64,000 bases of DNA from Oscheius sp. JU75 (Eukaryota; Nematoda; Chromadorea; Rhabditida; Rhabditidae): assembly GCA_037178855.1 (NCBI GenBank), contig JASJZC010000006.1, positions 9,714,501 to 9,778,500 of the forward strand. Direction: 5' to 3'. This document shows, piece after piece, positions 32,952 through 43,500 of this stretch. The notes beneath the pieces were generated by a model, which made no database searches, was not told the DNA's origin, and saw only the letters and a program-made list of their open reading frames with translations. The translations under genes were made by a program, and so were the position numbers. Within the stretch, counting starts at the first letter, position 1; the number at the start of each line of letters is the position of its first letter.

Positions 32952-35900
32952 ATGCTGACTTATTCACTGTCTCTAGCCCTTCTGCTGACCACTGGCTCTT
33001 GTTTTGTTCTGTTAAATAAACAGTTGACTAATACAGTAGAGTCAAGTATGTTTCCCGAGATCTCAGTAAACGAATCGTTTCAGATTCGACAAATAATCCA
33101 GAAGATCGACCAAAGTTTCGAATAGTTTTTGCCGTCGATCTGTCGGATTTTTCAGAGAATCAAAGAGCTTCCCTATTGAATTTCTTGAAAGAGTTAAGCC
33201 CAGTTAGTTTGAAACACTCACGATGGGAAAATACGTTATTACCCTCCGTCTCTCTGTTTTTCTGTCTCTCTGTCTCTCTACCTCACTGTTTCTCTTGTAC
33301 TCACAACCTCTCTGTCTCTCTATCTCTCTGTCTCTATGTATGTCTCTCTCTCTCTGTCTCCCTATGTTTCTGTCTCCCTCTCTCTCTCTCTTTCAAAGAA
33401 CCACAGATAGCTGATGAAAACATGACATCACAGACAGCTTTAGGTGACAAAAAAAGGCCATCCCGACCCCAGTTATCAGCTTTTTCTGCCGCAATTCTCT
33501 GAATGCCCTCCACTCCAGGTTCGCACTTGTCATTGTCATCACATCTCTCCCTTTCCAGACATATTCACAGTTCTCAGAACTGTTGGAACACACTGATTTC
33601 CGTCCAAATGACACTTCCGTCTGGACAGAGTCTCTTGTAAGTCCGTTGTGTTCTTATCACTTTTCTCAAGGATTTGGTGACAAAAGCAAATGAGTTTTAG
33701 GCGAGCTGCACAAAGAGAAACCCCCTGGAAGTGGGCGAGACTGGTCTCTTTTTACATTTCACTGACAATCCTGCTGATGAAGATGAGATATTGAATGACC
33801 TCTTGAGACAAGGATATCTGGTCCGCATAATAATCTTGGGCAAGGACAAGTTAGCACGTAGGTTCCAATGGCTCACGACCATTAGCATTGGACGGCAGGT
33901 AGTAATGAGTGTCTTCCGACGACTCCCTTTTGCATGCTACAAATTTCGGACACTCTGGAAGAAAGCTCACCGCTGTCGGGGAAGGTTTCCAATGCGAGTA
34001 CAACACAATTGACCACTTGGGGTAAGCTTAACCTATCTGTCTCTTTACCTCACTTTCTCTGTCGCTCTGTCTTTCTGTCTCTCTGTTTTTCTCCTTCTCT
34101 CTGACTATCTATTTACCTCACACCTAAATTTTTCAGACATTGTCCTCCTGATTACAGTTCCTGTTCTTCTTATGAGTCTCATAGCTTGCTGTTGCGTCTG
34201 GAGCTTCTACAGAAAGATGGTCAGGGAAATGATTCTCCGAGCCGTTTTGAACCATCATTCTGTCAAAGAGTCGGTTATTTTCGGTTCATGCAAATAATCC
34301 AGTTCAGAATGCACAACGAGAGTCAGAGACAGAGTGACGATGAGAGAACACTGAGCTTTCCTCATGAGGAGAAAGCCCTATCGTCTCTTACAGAGTAGGA
34401 AGTCCTTTTTTCGTTGATATCGACAATTTTAGGGTCGATGTTTGGCAGATAGGTCAGGAGAATCTGGAGATCCTCGACAACGAACTTTTGGGCAGAGGTG
34501 CCTTCGCGAAGGTGGTCAAGGGAAGGTTGAAAGGTTCTGAAAATTTAGTTTTCTGTCTTTGTTTCTCAGTCCGTCTGTCTCTTTGTTTCTCTCTCTTTCT
34601 CAGTGTAACCCTGTTTTTTTAAGGAAGAATACCCTTGCTGACGGTTAACTCCACAATAAATCTCGTCTTGGATAATCTGAAGGACGGTATTTGTGAGGTG
34701 GCGGTCAAACGGCTACCAGCACACGGTGACCAGCAAGGAGTTCTTGAGTTCCTCAAAGAAATTGAGTTTATGAAGCAGTTGGGCTATCATTCTCACATCA
34801 TAAGGTACTAACTGATCCTTACAGTTGATCACCACCATTCCAGCATGATCGGTTGCGTGGTCAGCCCAGTCAACCCTATCATTCTTCTAGAGTACTGTCG
34901 TCACGGCGATTTGCTGTCCTTCATACGAAAAAATCGTCCTCACGTTCTGATGAGTGACGAGGACGACTGTCCAGTCGATGCCGAACTCTGTCTCCGAATT
35001 TGCGACCTGATATCTTTCGCGTGGCAGATTAGTGATGGAATGGTACGCTTTCTCATTTTTTAGGAGAACACAATTACAGACCTATTTACATTCCAAGGGC
35101 TGGATTCATCGTGATCTGGCGTGCCGAAACATACTATTGACCAAAAGTATGACTGCCAAAGTAAGCTACACTCTTCTACCATTCACTCAACTTCTAGGTC
35201 AGCGACTTCGGGCTTTGCCGATACGCCGACTCGGCCCTCTATGTGGCTAAAGGAGGTAGATTGTGAGGCTTCTCTACTCTAAAATTATTTGTCGACTTTC
35301 AGACCTGTCAAATGGATGGCATTGGAATCGCTCAAGCGATTCGAGTTTTCCACAAAGTCTGATGCTTGGTCCTTTGGGGTCCTTCTTTACGAACTGTTCT
35401 CTCTGGGAGACACCCCATACCCGACTGTTCAACCCATAGAAATGTTGGTCTACTTGGAAGGAGATCATAGGATGGAACAACCAGCAATCTGTCCGAACGA
35501 AGTGTAGGTTATTATAAAAAGAGAGAAAAAAGAAGACAGAGAGGAAAAGAGCCAGAACGACAGAGATACAGAGAGATAGAGAGACAGAGAGATAGAGATA
35601 AAGACATATAGTACTTTATTCTTAGGTACACACTAATGACTAGCTGCTGGGACGAGGAAGCTTCCTCGAGACCATCTTTCGAGGAAATCGGGGCCATTCT
35701 TCGAAAGATGCTCAACATTGAAGACGAGTACTACGGATACGTGACGTTGGAAAACCCAAAGAGTGTCCGGTACATGCTCAACCGAGAGGTTTTTGTTTCA
35801 GGTTATGACAAACTGACCCTTCTTTCAGATCAGTCAGTTTCCGGCTACTGAGCCGAAAATATCTACAGCTGTTAGTGTTCTCGATCTGTCGGACAGCGAT

Positions 35901-36104
35901 GACAGTTTGGGGAGAGAGGAATTCCGGCGGTATCCGTCGACAAGTGACACTGATGTAAGCCTTGGCAGTGAGAGTGATAGTGAGAGTGACAGTGACAGTG
36001 AGGGGGAGAGTGACAGTGACAGTGCTTCGACTGACAGTAGCTATTTAGGACTTCTATTCAACAAGATCGAGGCTCAGTACGATCAGGGTCACTTCCAAGC
36101 CTGA
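32952..36104 (+). CDS. Receptor tyrosine kinase with a VWA-like ectodomain and acidic Ser/Asp tail
   Basis: Signal peptide MLTYSLSLALLLTTGSCF starts at 32952. Ectodomain exons contain FRIVFAVDLSDFSENQRAS, FALVIVITS and ETGLFLHFTDNPADEDEILN, alternating strands and helices like a von Willebrand A fold with an imperfect MIDAS. A membrane helix (IVLLITVPVLLMSLIACCCV, about 34139-34198) precedes the kinase: LLGRGAFAKVV, CEVAVKR, HRDLACRN, VSDFGLCR and activation segment LYVAKGGRLPVKWMALES, so it should be active. The C-terminal tail is a Ser/Asp/Glu run (SESDSESDSDSEGESDSDSA) and the frame stops at 36102-36104. The kinase domain is close to that at 14486-18079, so the two are probably paralogues with different ectodomains. 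Exon edges in 33400-34030 are uncertain. Confidence 0.8.
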
Positions 36105-36143
36105 TGTGAGACATTTCACTTCCCCAGTGATCTCATTTTTCAG

Positions 36144-36353
36144 AACAAAGCTGAATCAATGGATCCCATTCAAGAAGAGTTCCACAGTGACTTAGATGAT
36201 ATGGAAACATGGTCAATTACAACAGTCACCGAGGATCCACACTCCAAATTAGAGTTCAGCGAAGTTCTGTCAACATGTAAAGTTTATCCGAGCAATCACG
36301 ATCGGCCTGATCTCACACGGTACGATGCCGAAATGGCTGATTTCTATAGATGA
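36144..36353 (+). CDS. Possible terminal exon of the second kinase gene
   Basis: After an acceptor (CATTTTTCAG|AAC at 36143/36144) an open frame runs NKAESMDPIQEEFHSDLDDM to a stop at 36351-36353, with polar, protein-like composition including two Trp/Tyr-rich acidic motifs. The upstream kinase frame ends in TGA just before the candidate donor (GAT|GTGAG), so the join as seen does not read through. It could be an alternative 3' end, a frame disrupted in this haplotype, or a sequence error. Its stop is 6 bp from the stop of IFT80 on the other strand. Confidence 0.4.
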   Translation, partial: NKAESMDPIQEEFHSDLDDMETWSITTVTEDPHSKLEFSEVLSTCKVYPSNHDRPDLTRYDAEMADFYR

Positions 36354-36359
36354 AGGATG

Positions 36360-39300
36360 TTACTTCTTGCTCTTGGCTTGCTCTTCAGCTATCATCTCTT
36401 GGATGTGCTCCCAGTCAATTTCCACCTGAAAATGTTTTTAGATAGTCTGTCTCTTTGTCTCTCGGTCTCTTTCTACGTCTCTGTTTCTTTGTTTCTTGGT
36501 CTCTTTGTCTCTCTGTCTTTCTGTATCTCTACAGAAACAGCTAACCTCCGATTGATGCTTGATGTACCGCTGATCTGTCTCCTTCTTTCCCATTTGCTGG
36601 AGATATCTTTGTCGATACCCGACAGCAATTTCCAGCCATTTCTTGCTCTTCAAGGCCACGTCCAGAGCCCTCTCCCAGCGAAACATTTTGACATTCAAAA
36701 TCAATGCATCAAAGGCGTGGCCAGTTCTCTCCAGCATCGAGTCGGCATCCCCAATCTAAGAATTTCTACGAGTCGATATATGGACATACTTTGCCCGCCA
36801 AAAGCAGCAACATGGCATTCCTGACGTCCTTATTCGGATGCTGTCTGGCCTCGACCAACAGCTGAACCTTTTCTCCTTCGTCCAGCGCCCCATAGGCAAT
36901 TTCAGCGGCATAGAGGTTTCTGGATTCGGCTGCTAGACCGGCAAGACAAGACCATAAGTTGTCACTCTAGAATACCATGTACAATTCACTACAGCGAACA
37001 TACATTAGCTAGGCGACAGAGTCTTATAGCGTGATCCCATTTGCTGTGACTGACATGTTGAAGCAGGGCTGCAGGAAATGGAGGTAGGGTAGTTGGCAGA
37101 AGAGATCCATCCGACCGACGGAGAACGATGTAATTTCCGGTGAAACTGGAAAGACTCTCTATCTCCCCGTCTCTCTTCGTCTCTGTGTCTGTTTACTTAC
37201 TGTAGAAGCTGTGGGAACTTTCCCAGGCTTCCTATCGCCTTCTCGATGACAGCTTTCCCAATGAGCGACCTATCGACGAAGACAATCGACGGGGCTGGCC
37301 AGACCATAATTTTTCCGTCTGCAACTCCGACAAGCATGTTAGTCACATCATTGAACACGAGCTGTTCAGCCAGAGAACCGATTTTTGAGACTCTTTGAGT
37401 GAGTCCAAACGTCTTGACTCTAGCCAGAAAAATGTTTGCGTTCTTGTCCCGGAAAGCAACCATTCTGTCGTTTAGTGGCCCGCATTGGTTGACTGCCAGC
37501 TCTGTCACCTCCGTCTAAATTTCACTGTTCATTTTGTTAATGTCAGAATCTTGCGTCATGAGTCACTGGACCGTCTCCTTGAGGTTTTGAGGTCGTAGGA
37601 TCATGAAGGTGGATGACCTTGGCGTCGGAACGATCTCGAATAGCTAACGTGTCACTGGACAAGGCGGTCGTGGAGTCATCTAAACTCTGCCTACCTGAAT
37701 AGTCGAAATAACTCACGGACAGCGGCTCCATTTGGAACCTTCACCTCCGAAAGATGTCTCCCTTCGTAGTTGTAGACAAACAGACCTCCTCCGTCCACCA
37801 CAAGGAACAGCTTCTCGCACTGGATCACTGTCGACGGAGACTTTTCTTTCAGCTCCACAATCACCGGCGTGTTCCAGTTTTTCGAGCTGGAACACGGCTT
37901 TCCCTTTAGACCGTATTACAAAGAGACCATTTCCTATACCAGTCAAAAGGGTCTATCAGCTGACGCTGCTCATACCGTATTATGTCCTGTTCTTGTAAGC
38001 AGGTACTGCTCTTTTCCATCCCTGTCAACCTGTCTTCAGTTTGTCCCTGTCGCCTTGTACAATCTGTGTCCCATTGAGATCAGTTATTGAAAACACCAAT
38101 CTCTTCAGCTAGCTGTGGATCTGTGGACCTGTCAGCCACCGGCCAAACGATTCTGTCCTACTTGTTCCAGTCTATGATCATGTTTCTGTCCCAATATGCT
38201 CATGTCAACAAGGGATGTCGCGAACATTTGTACGCAAATTTGTGTAAAGAATGGTGTAACTCGTGCGGGAAAAATTGTCAGAACATTACTTATTTGAGAT
38301 TTCCCGAATGGCACGAGTTACGTCATTCTTTACGCAAACATGTGTACGAATATTCCCGGCATCCCTGATGTCAGCTTGTACTGCCACTAGTCTGTCCTAT
38401 CAGTTGATAAAGTCAACTTTTCTCAATCCGTTCACTGAATAGGTGTCACCCTGTGTCTCTGGGTTCCACCCCATATGAAGCGTAAATGTGGGACTAACCT
38501 GTAAATATATATTTGAGCCGTAGTGACCACAACCAGATGATTGTATCCTATCGAGAAACGAGTGACTCTTTCTCTCGTTTCCAGTTTCTCCTTGGCCACG
38601 TCGCTGCTAACGTCCCGAACTTCCACAATGTTCGGTTTTGTCTGTACGACTTCCAGGTTTCGGAAGGTTACTCGTCTGAATAACTTCGGTTGACTCATAT
38701 GAACTGATTATACTTGTCAATGAGGTGACAATGCAGGACATGACCCCCCGCACAGCCAGCTCCAAGCTGAGTTCCATCAGGGGACCAGGACAGCGCTACC
38801 ACTGATCCAGTGCTCAGTTTCTCGAGGGAGTGGGACCACTGAAATGAACTTTTGGAAGCATACACCTGTCTCTCTGTCTCTTTGTTCCTGTCTCTCTGTT
38901 CCTGTCATTCTGTGTTTCTGTCTCTCTCTCTCTCTCTCTCTCTCAGTGTATAAGTGAGAAAGGTGGCTGACCCCTGCTTTGTCACAAAGACGGAGAATGT
39001 TGAAGGATCCGACAGCAAAAAGTTGACCATCTGGATTCCAGGAAACAGAAGTTATGGGGTAGTCGTGGGGCGAGGAGGCGAATAACATCCTTCCGAAAGA
39101 GTCCCAAACTTTAAACTTGCTGTCTTCTCCTCCGGTCACTATCAGATCTCCAGTTGGGGACCAGTCGCAGCAGAGTACGATACCCTCATGAGCCTTCCAT
39201 TTGATGGCAGCTATCTGACTCTTCAGTGACTTGATGAAGCAAGAATCAGCACAAGAGTACAGGACACGGGAAGAGGAAGAATCCCAGGCAACACTAAGAT

Positions 39301-39852
39301 TACTGTGTTTTGAAACTAGGACACGTACCAGTAAACTGGAGAGGGTAGCTGTGCAAGCACGGAGCGGAGCATCCCATTCCTTGACCACATTTTGACTGCG
39401 CCATCCTCTCCCCCGGTCAGCAGTCCTGTCCCGTCTGGACTCCATCGACTGGCCAGAGTCGCTCCACGATGAGCATCCGAAGTCTTCTCGATCTTCCCCA
39501 GTCTATTCATCAGGTGAAGTTTACCTGAACAAGTGATACAGAGAGCCAGAGAGACAGAGAGTTACCATCACTGCTTGCCAAAGCAAAGACATCATTACTG
39601 CCTTTTGTAGTACGGGGGAACCATTGAATTGTAATTGGAAATATAGCGGGAGGTAGTTCGGCAACAGTTGAAGCATCCATGGTACCTATATTATTTGGAT
39701 CAGAAAAAATAAGATGGCCTTTTACTTGTGTTCCATTTTAAAATCTTGTGGTCGTCTCCAACAGACATCATTTCATCGCTAGTAGCCCAGGCGACTCCAT
39801 TCGCGGATTCCAAATGTCTTGGTCGACGGGCTTGAAGGACTTTCAGCCTCAT
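36360..39852 (-). CDS. IFT80: IFT80, intraflagellar transport complex B WD40 protein
   Basis: The start MRLKVLQARRPRHLESANGV at 39852 and the following text align along the whole length of IFT80 (C. elegans CHE-2). Two WD40 propellers are covered: GVAWATSDEMMSVGDDHKIL, RWSPDGTGLLTGGEDGAVKM, WSRNGMLRSVLAQLPSPVY, CDWSPTGDLIVTGGEDSKF, SVSWNPDGQLFAVGSFNILR, then SLSNDTLAIRD-type and FVDRSLIGKAVIE segments. A helical C-terminus follows (RWERALDVALKSKKWLEIA; YRQRYLQQMGKKETDQRYIK), ending EEQAKSKK. It is a peripheral IFT-B subunit needed for ciliary assembly, so in a nematode it should act in sensory neurons. One intron contains a foldback element (38212-38365). A consensus X-box lies upstream. Confidence 0.93.
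38212..38365. repeat. Foldback inverted repeat (MITE-like) in IFT80 intron
   Basis: Left arm GGGATGTCGCGAACATTTGT... and right arm ...CGAATATTCCCGGCATCCC pair over about 54 nt, sharing GTAAAGAATG and GTAACTCGTGC, around a loop of about 45 nt. No coding capacity. It resembles a small non-autonomous DNA transposon. Confidence 0.65.
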
Positions 39853-40510
39853 CTGTGGATTCTGAATTTGGTGACTGGAATTACAAGGGAAAATAGGGGA
39901 GAAACTATAAGAGAACACTAGCCGTTTCCATGGCAACGGGGTCGCGGCGGGTGGAAAAGATTGTAAGCCATTAGACTCGGGGTAGGTGATACCTTTGGAG
40001 GGTGTTAAAGTCTAAATGGATCCAGAGAGACAAAGGAATCTCCAGGCGTGCAAAGAGAGAGACAAACCGAACTTCGGGAAAATCTTCCAGCTGCCTCCAG
40101 ATAACTTTGTTATCTAGTTACAAAAGTAACAGGGGAAGGAAGAGCAAAGCAGTCCGGTCAGACTCTTGGTTCATTATATGAAACGCGATTCATTGTATGA
40201 AACTCACGTTCCGTCTCGTCAGCTCGACAGAACTCTCCCGTATCATTTCGGCCTGGCATATTTCCCTTATTCAAACGGTAAAAGTTGTCCTATACTTCGA
40301 AGTATCTTTCATTACAACCTTCACCCCACAGATTCCCTTTGAGTAGACCGAGAGAAAGCGGGGGATGGCAGGATTTGTCTGTTTGCCCTAGCTCCCCGGG
40401 ATTTTGAGTGGCTCGTCGCCCTTCTCCGAATTGTTTGACGTGTCCCGCCTCCTCCCCCTAGTCTGTAGGACTTCGCCTCAGCCTCGCAAGCGTGTGCCCT
40501 CCTGTCAGCC
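39853..40510. other. Divergent promoter region between IFT80 and myosin
   Basis: Besides the X-box, the region shows no clear element. It includes a pyrimidine-rich stretch near 40430-40470 and the sequence GTGCCCTCCTGTCAG just before the myosin ATG, which may be a splice acceptor for a 5' UTR exon or spliced leader. Confidence 0.45.
39924..39937 (-). promoter_or_regulatory. X-box (RFX/DAF-19 site) upstream of IFT80
   Basis: GTTTCCATGGCAAC fits the RFX consensus (RYYNYY-AT-RRNRAC) at all positions. It lies 72 bp upstream of the IFT80 start codon. RFX-type X-boxes within about 250 bp of the ATG drive ciliary genes in nematodes, and the che-2 promoter is a classic case, so both site and position support regulation by a DAF-19 orthologue. 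Confidence 0.8.
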
Positions 40511-43500
40511 ATGGACCACGAAAATGACCCAGGATGGCAATACCTCCGTCGCTCCAGAGAGCAAATGCTCGAGGTACTGTACTTTTCATCCTATTCTTGA
40601 AAGTTGCCTGCAGGACCAATCGCGTCCTTACGACTCGAAGAAAAATTGCTGGATTCCTGACGAGGAGGACGGTTACGTAGAGGGTATCATCCAGAAGACC
40701 GACGGTAACAATGTCACCGTTCAGGTCGGACCCGGAAACGAGGTAGATTCTACTTTTTGGAGTCTACTTTCTTTGGTTTCAGAAAGTTTTCAAGGCTGAC
40801 CAAGTCCAAGAAATGAATCCCCCGAAGTTCGAGAAGACCGAGGACATGTCTAACTTGACTTTCCTCAACGACGCTTCCGTTTTGTACAATCTGCGAGCCC
40901 GTTATGCTGCTATGCTCATCTATGTAAGTTCTATCACAATTCAGGCCAATTTCTCTCGACTCTGTCCAGTTTGGACAGTCTCGATACAGAGAGTCAAAAC
41001 CTAAGAAAAGTCTAACTGTCACTTTCACTAGTGTCGCTGCAAATAACCAAAAGACATATTAGGTATTATTTTTAAGAGGGCATCGAGCTGACTAAGAATA
41101 TGGTCATTGAAGCTATCCATCCCATAAAGAAAGTTAGTCTTCTAAAGTTTTGTCCCAAAAGCTTGGGGTGCCGATTGACCCAGGTTCGAATCCAAATTGG
41201 TGAATTGGATTCAAGGCTCGGGCTCTCCAAAAAAATTTCGAGCCTGGCCGGCCCTGGGTCGTTTTTTGCACTTGACGCGCTCGCGCGAGTTTCCTAGGAT
41301 CGGTGTGGCGACAGTTTACAACGAGAGCTCCTTGAGAGTCGAGCTTTGTTTGAGCTGCTGCCGCGCTTTTCTTTCGGCAAACAAAAAGATACAGAGAGAG
41401 GGAGAGAGTAATGGGTTCGGATTTGCTTGTATTGGATCGAAGTATGCTAATTACAGACCTACTCTGGACTCTTCTGTGTCGTCATCAACCCCTACAAGCG
41501 TCTGCCCATCTACACCGACTCTGTCGCCCGCATGTTCATGGGCAAGAGAAGGACCGAGATGCCACCTCATCTGTTCGCCGTCTCTGACGAAGCCTACAGA
41601 AACATGCTCCAGAACCACGAGAACCAGTCTATGCTCATTACTGGAGAGTCCGGAGCCGGAAAGACCGAGAACACAAAGAAGGTTATTGCCTACTTCGCGG
41701 CCGTCGGTGCCTCCCAGCAGGAGACCTTCGGCAAGAAGGATCCTAATGCCGATCCCAATGCCAAGAAGGTCACCCTGGAAGACCAGATTGTCCAGACCAA
41801 CCCCGTCCTGGAGGCTTTCGGTAGGTGACCGTCTCTACTGACTAGAGAGTTTCGTTTAGGTAACGCTAAGACTGTGCGTAACAACAACTCTTCGCGTTTC
41901 GGAAAGTTCATCCGTATCCACTTTTCCAAACAGGGACGTGTCGCCTCCTGCGACATTGAGCACTACCTGCTCGAGAAGTCTCGTGTCATCCGACAGGCCC
42001 CAGGAGAGCGTTGCTACCACATTTTCTACCAGGTCTTCTCCGGATTCGTTCCCAATCTGACCAAGGAGTTGAAACTGGACAAACCCGTCAAGGAGTACTT
42101 CTTCGTCGCTCAGGCCGAGTTGACCATTGACGGAGTCAATGACAAGGAAGAGCATCAGCTTACTGATGAGGCCTTCGATATTCTGAAGTTCACTCCCGAG
42201 GAGAAGCTCGACTGCTACAAGCTCGTCTCTGTAAGTTGGATGTCTCGAATGAGAAGAGCTCAAATCTTTAGGCTATGATGCACATGGGTAACATGAAGTT
42301 CAAGCAACGTCCTCGTGAGGAGCAGGCCGAGACCGACGGAACTGATGGTCAGTCGAGATACAGAAAAACTTGAAGTGGTGGGGCTATGCAGAAGAAATGG
42401 ACCGGTTAAAAAAAAAGTTTTAATACCTCTAAAAAAAGACCCTCCGTCCTGGCGATAAGGCAAAACATTTTTTTCCAAAAGCCGCATTCCTCGTAGATCA
42501 CTAAGCTTACAACGATTATAGTCGGGAAAAAATGCGGGTTCTAGGGTACCACCCATACGATCACTTGCTCGAAAGCTATAACGGGTGGAGTTAACTACAT
42601 AGGGATCTGGCCAACGCGAGATGCTACGGGTGAGACTCGGGCGCCTGGACCCAGTACTATAGCTAAATAACTCTTCTCTGGTCTAAGAATGGTTTTCGGA
42701 CAAGTGATGTTCGGCAAAGTTGTAGCTTTTGACATGGGCAACTACTTGTACAAAGTTGTAGCTCTTGACATGGGCAACAACTCGCAGTTCATCGTGAAAG
42801 CGGAAAACCACATGTTTTGATCAGAGAGGTTGCGTCAAAATGCGACGGGTGCAGAGATACTGACAAGAAGAAGACAGAGAGACAGTGGAAATTTTAGAGG
42901 CCGAGAAGGCTGCAGCTATGTACGGAATCGACACCGAGGAGTTCCTGAAGGCTTTGACTCGTCCACGTGTCAAGGTCGGAAACGAATGGGTCAACAAGGG
43001 ACAGAATGTTGAACAGGTACTCATACTCAAAGACACGTCCAAAAGCCAAATTGACAGGTCCACTGGGCCGTCGGAGCCATGGCCAAGGGTCTCTACTCGA
43101 GAATCTTCAACTGGCTCGTCAAGAAGTGCAACCAGACCCTTGACCAGAAGGGTATCAGCCGTGACCACTTCATCGGAGTACTCGATATCGCCGGATTCGA
43201 GATCTTCGACTTCAACTCTTTCGAGCAGCTCTGGATCAACTTCGTCAATGAGAAGCTCCAGCAGTTCTTCAACCACCACATGTTCGTCCTCGAGCAGGAA
43301 GAGTACGCCCGCGAGGGTATCCAATGGACCTTCATCGATTTCGGTCTCGATCTTCAGGCCTGTATCGAGCTTATTGAAAAGGTAGTTGACCTCCCTTGTC
43401 CTCTCAAATCTGAACATTTCAGCCTCTGGGTATTATCTCCATGCTCGATGAGGAATGTATCGTGCCCAAGGCCAGTGACCAGACTCTGGCTGCCAAGCTG

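Noticed and set aside
33240-33400. CRISPR-like or satellite array
   Set aside because: The repeats are imperfect TCTCTGTC microsatellite with no unique spacers, in a eukaryotic intron.
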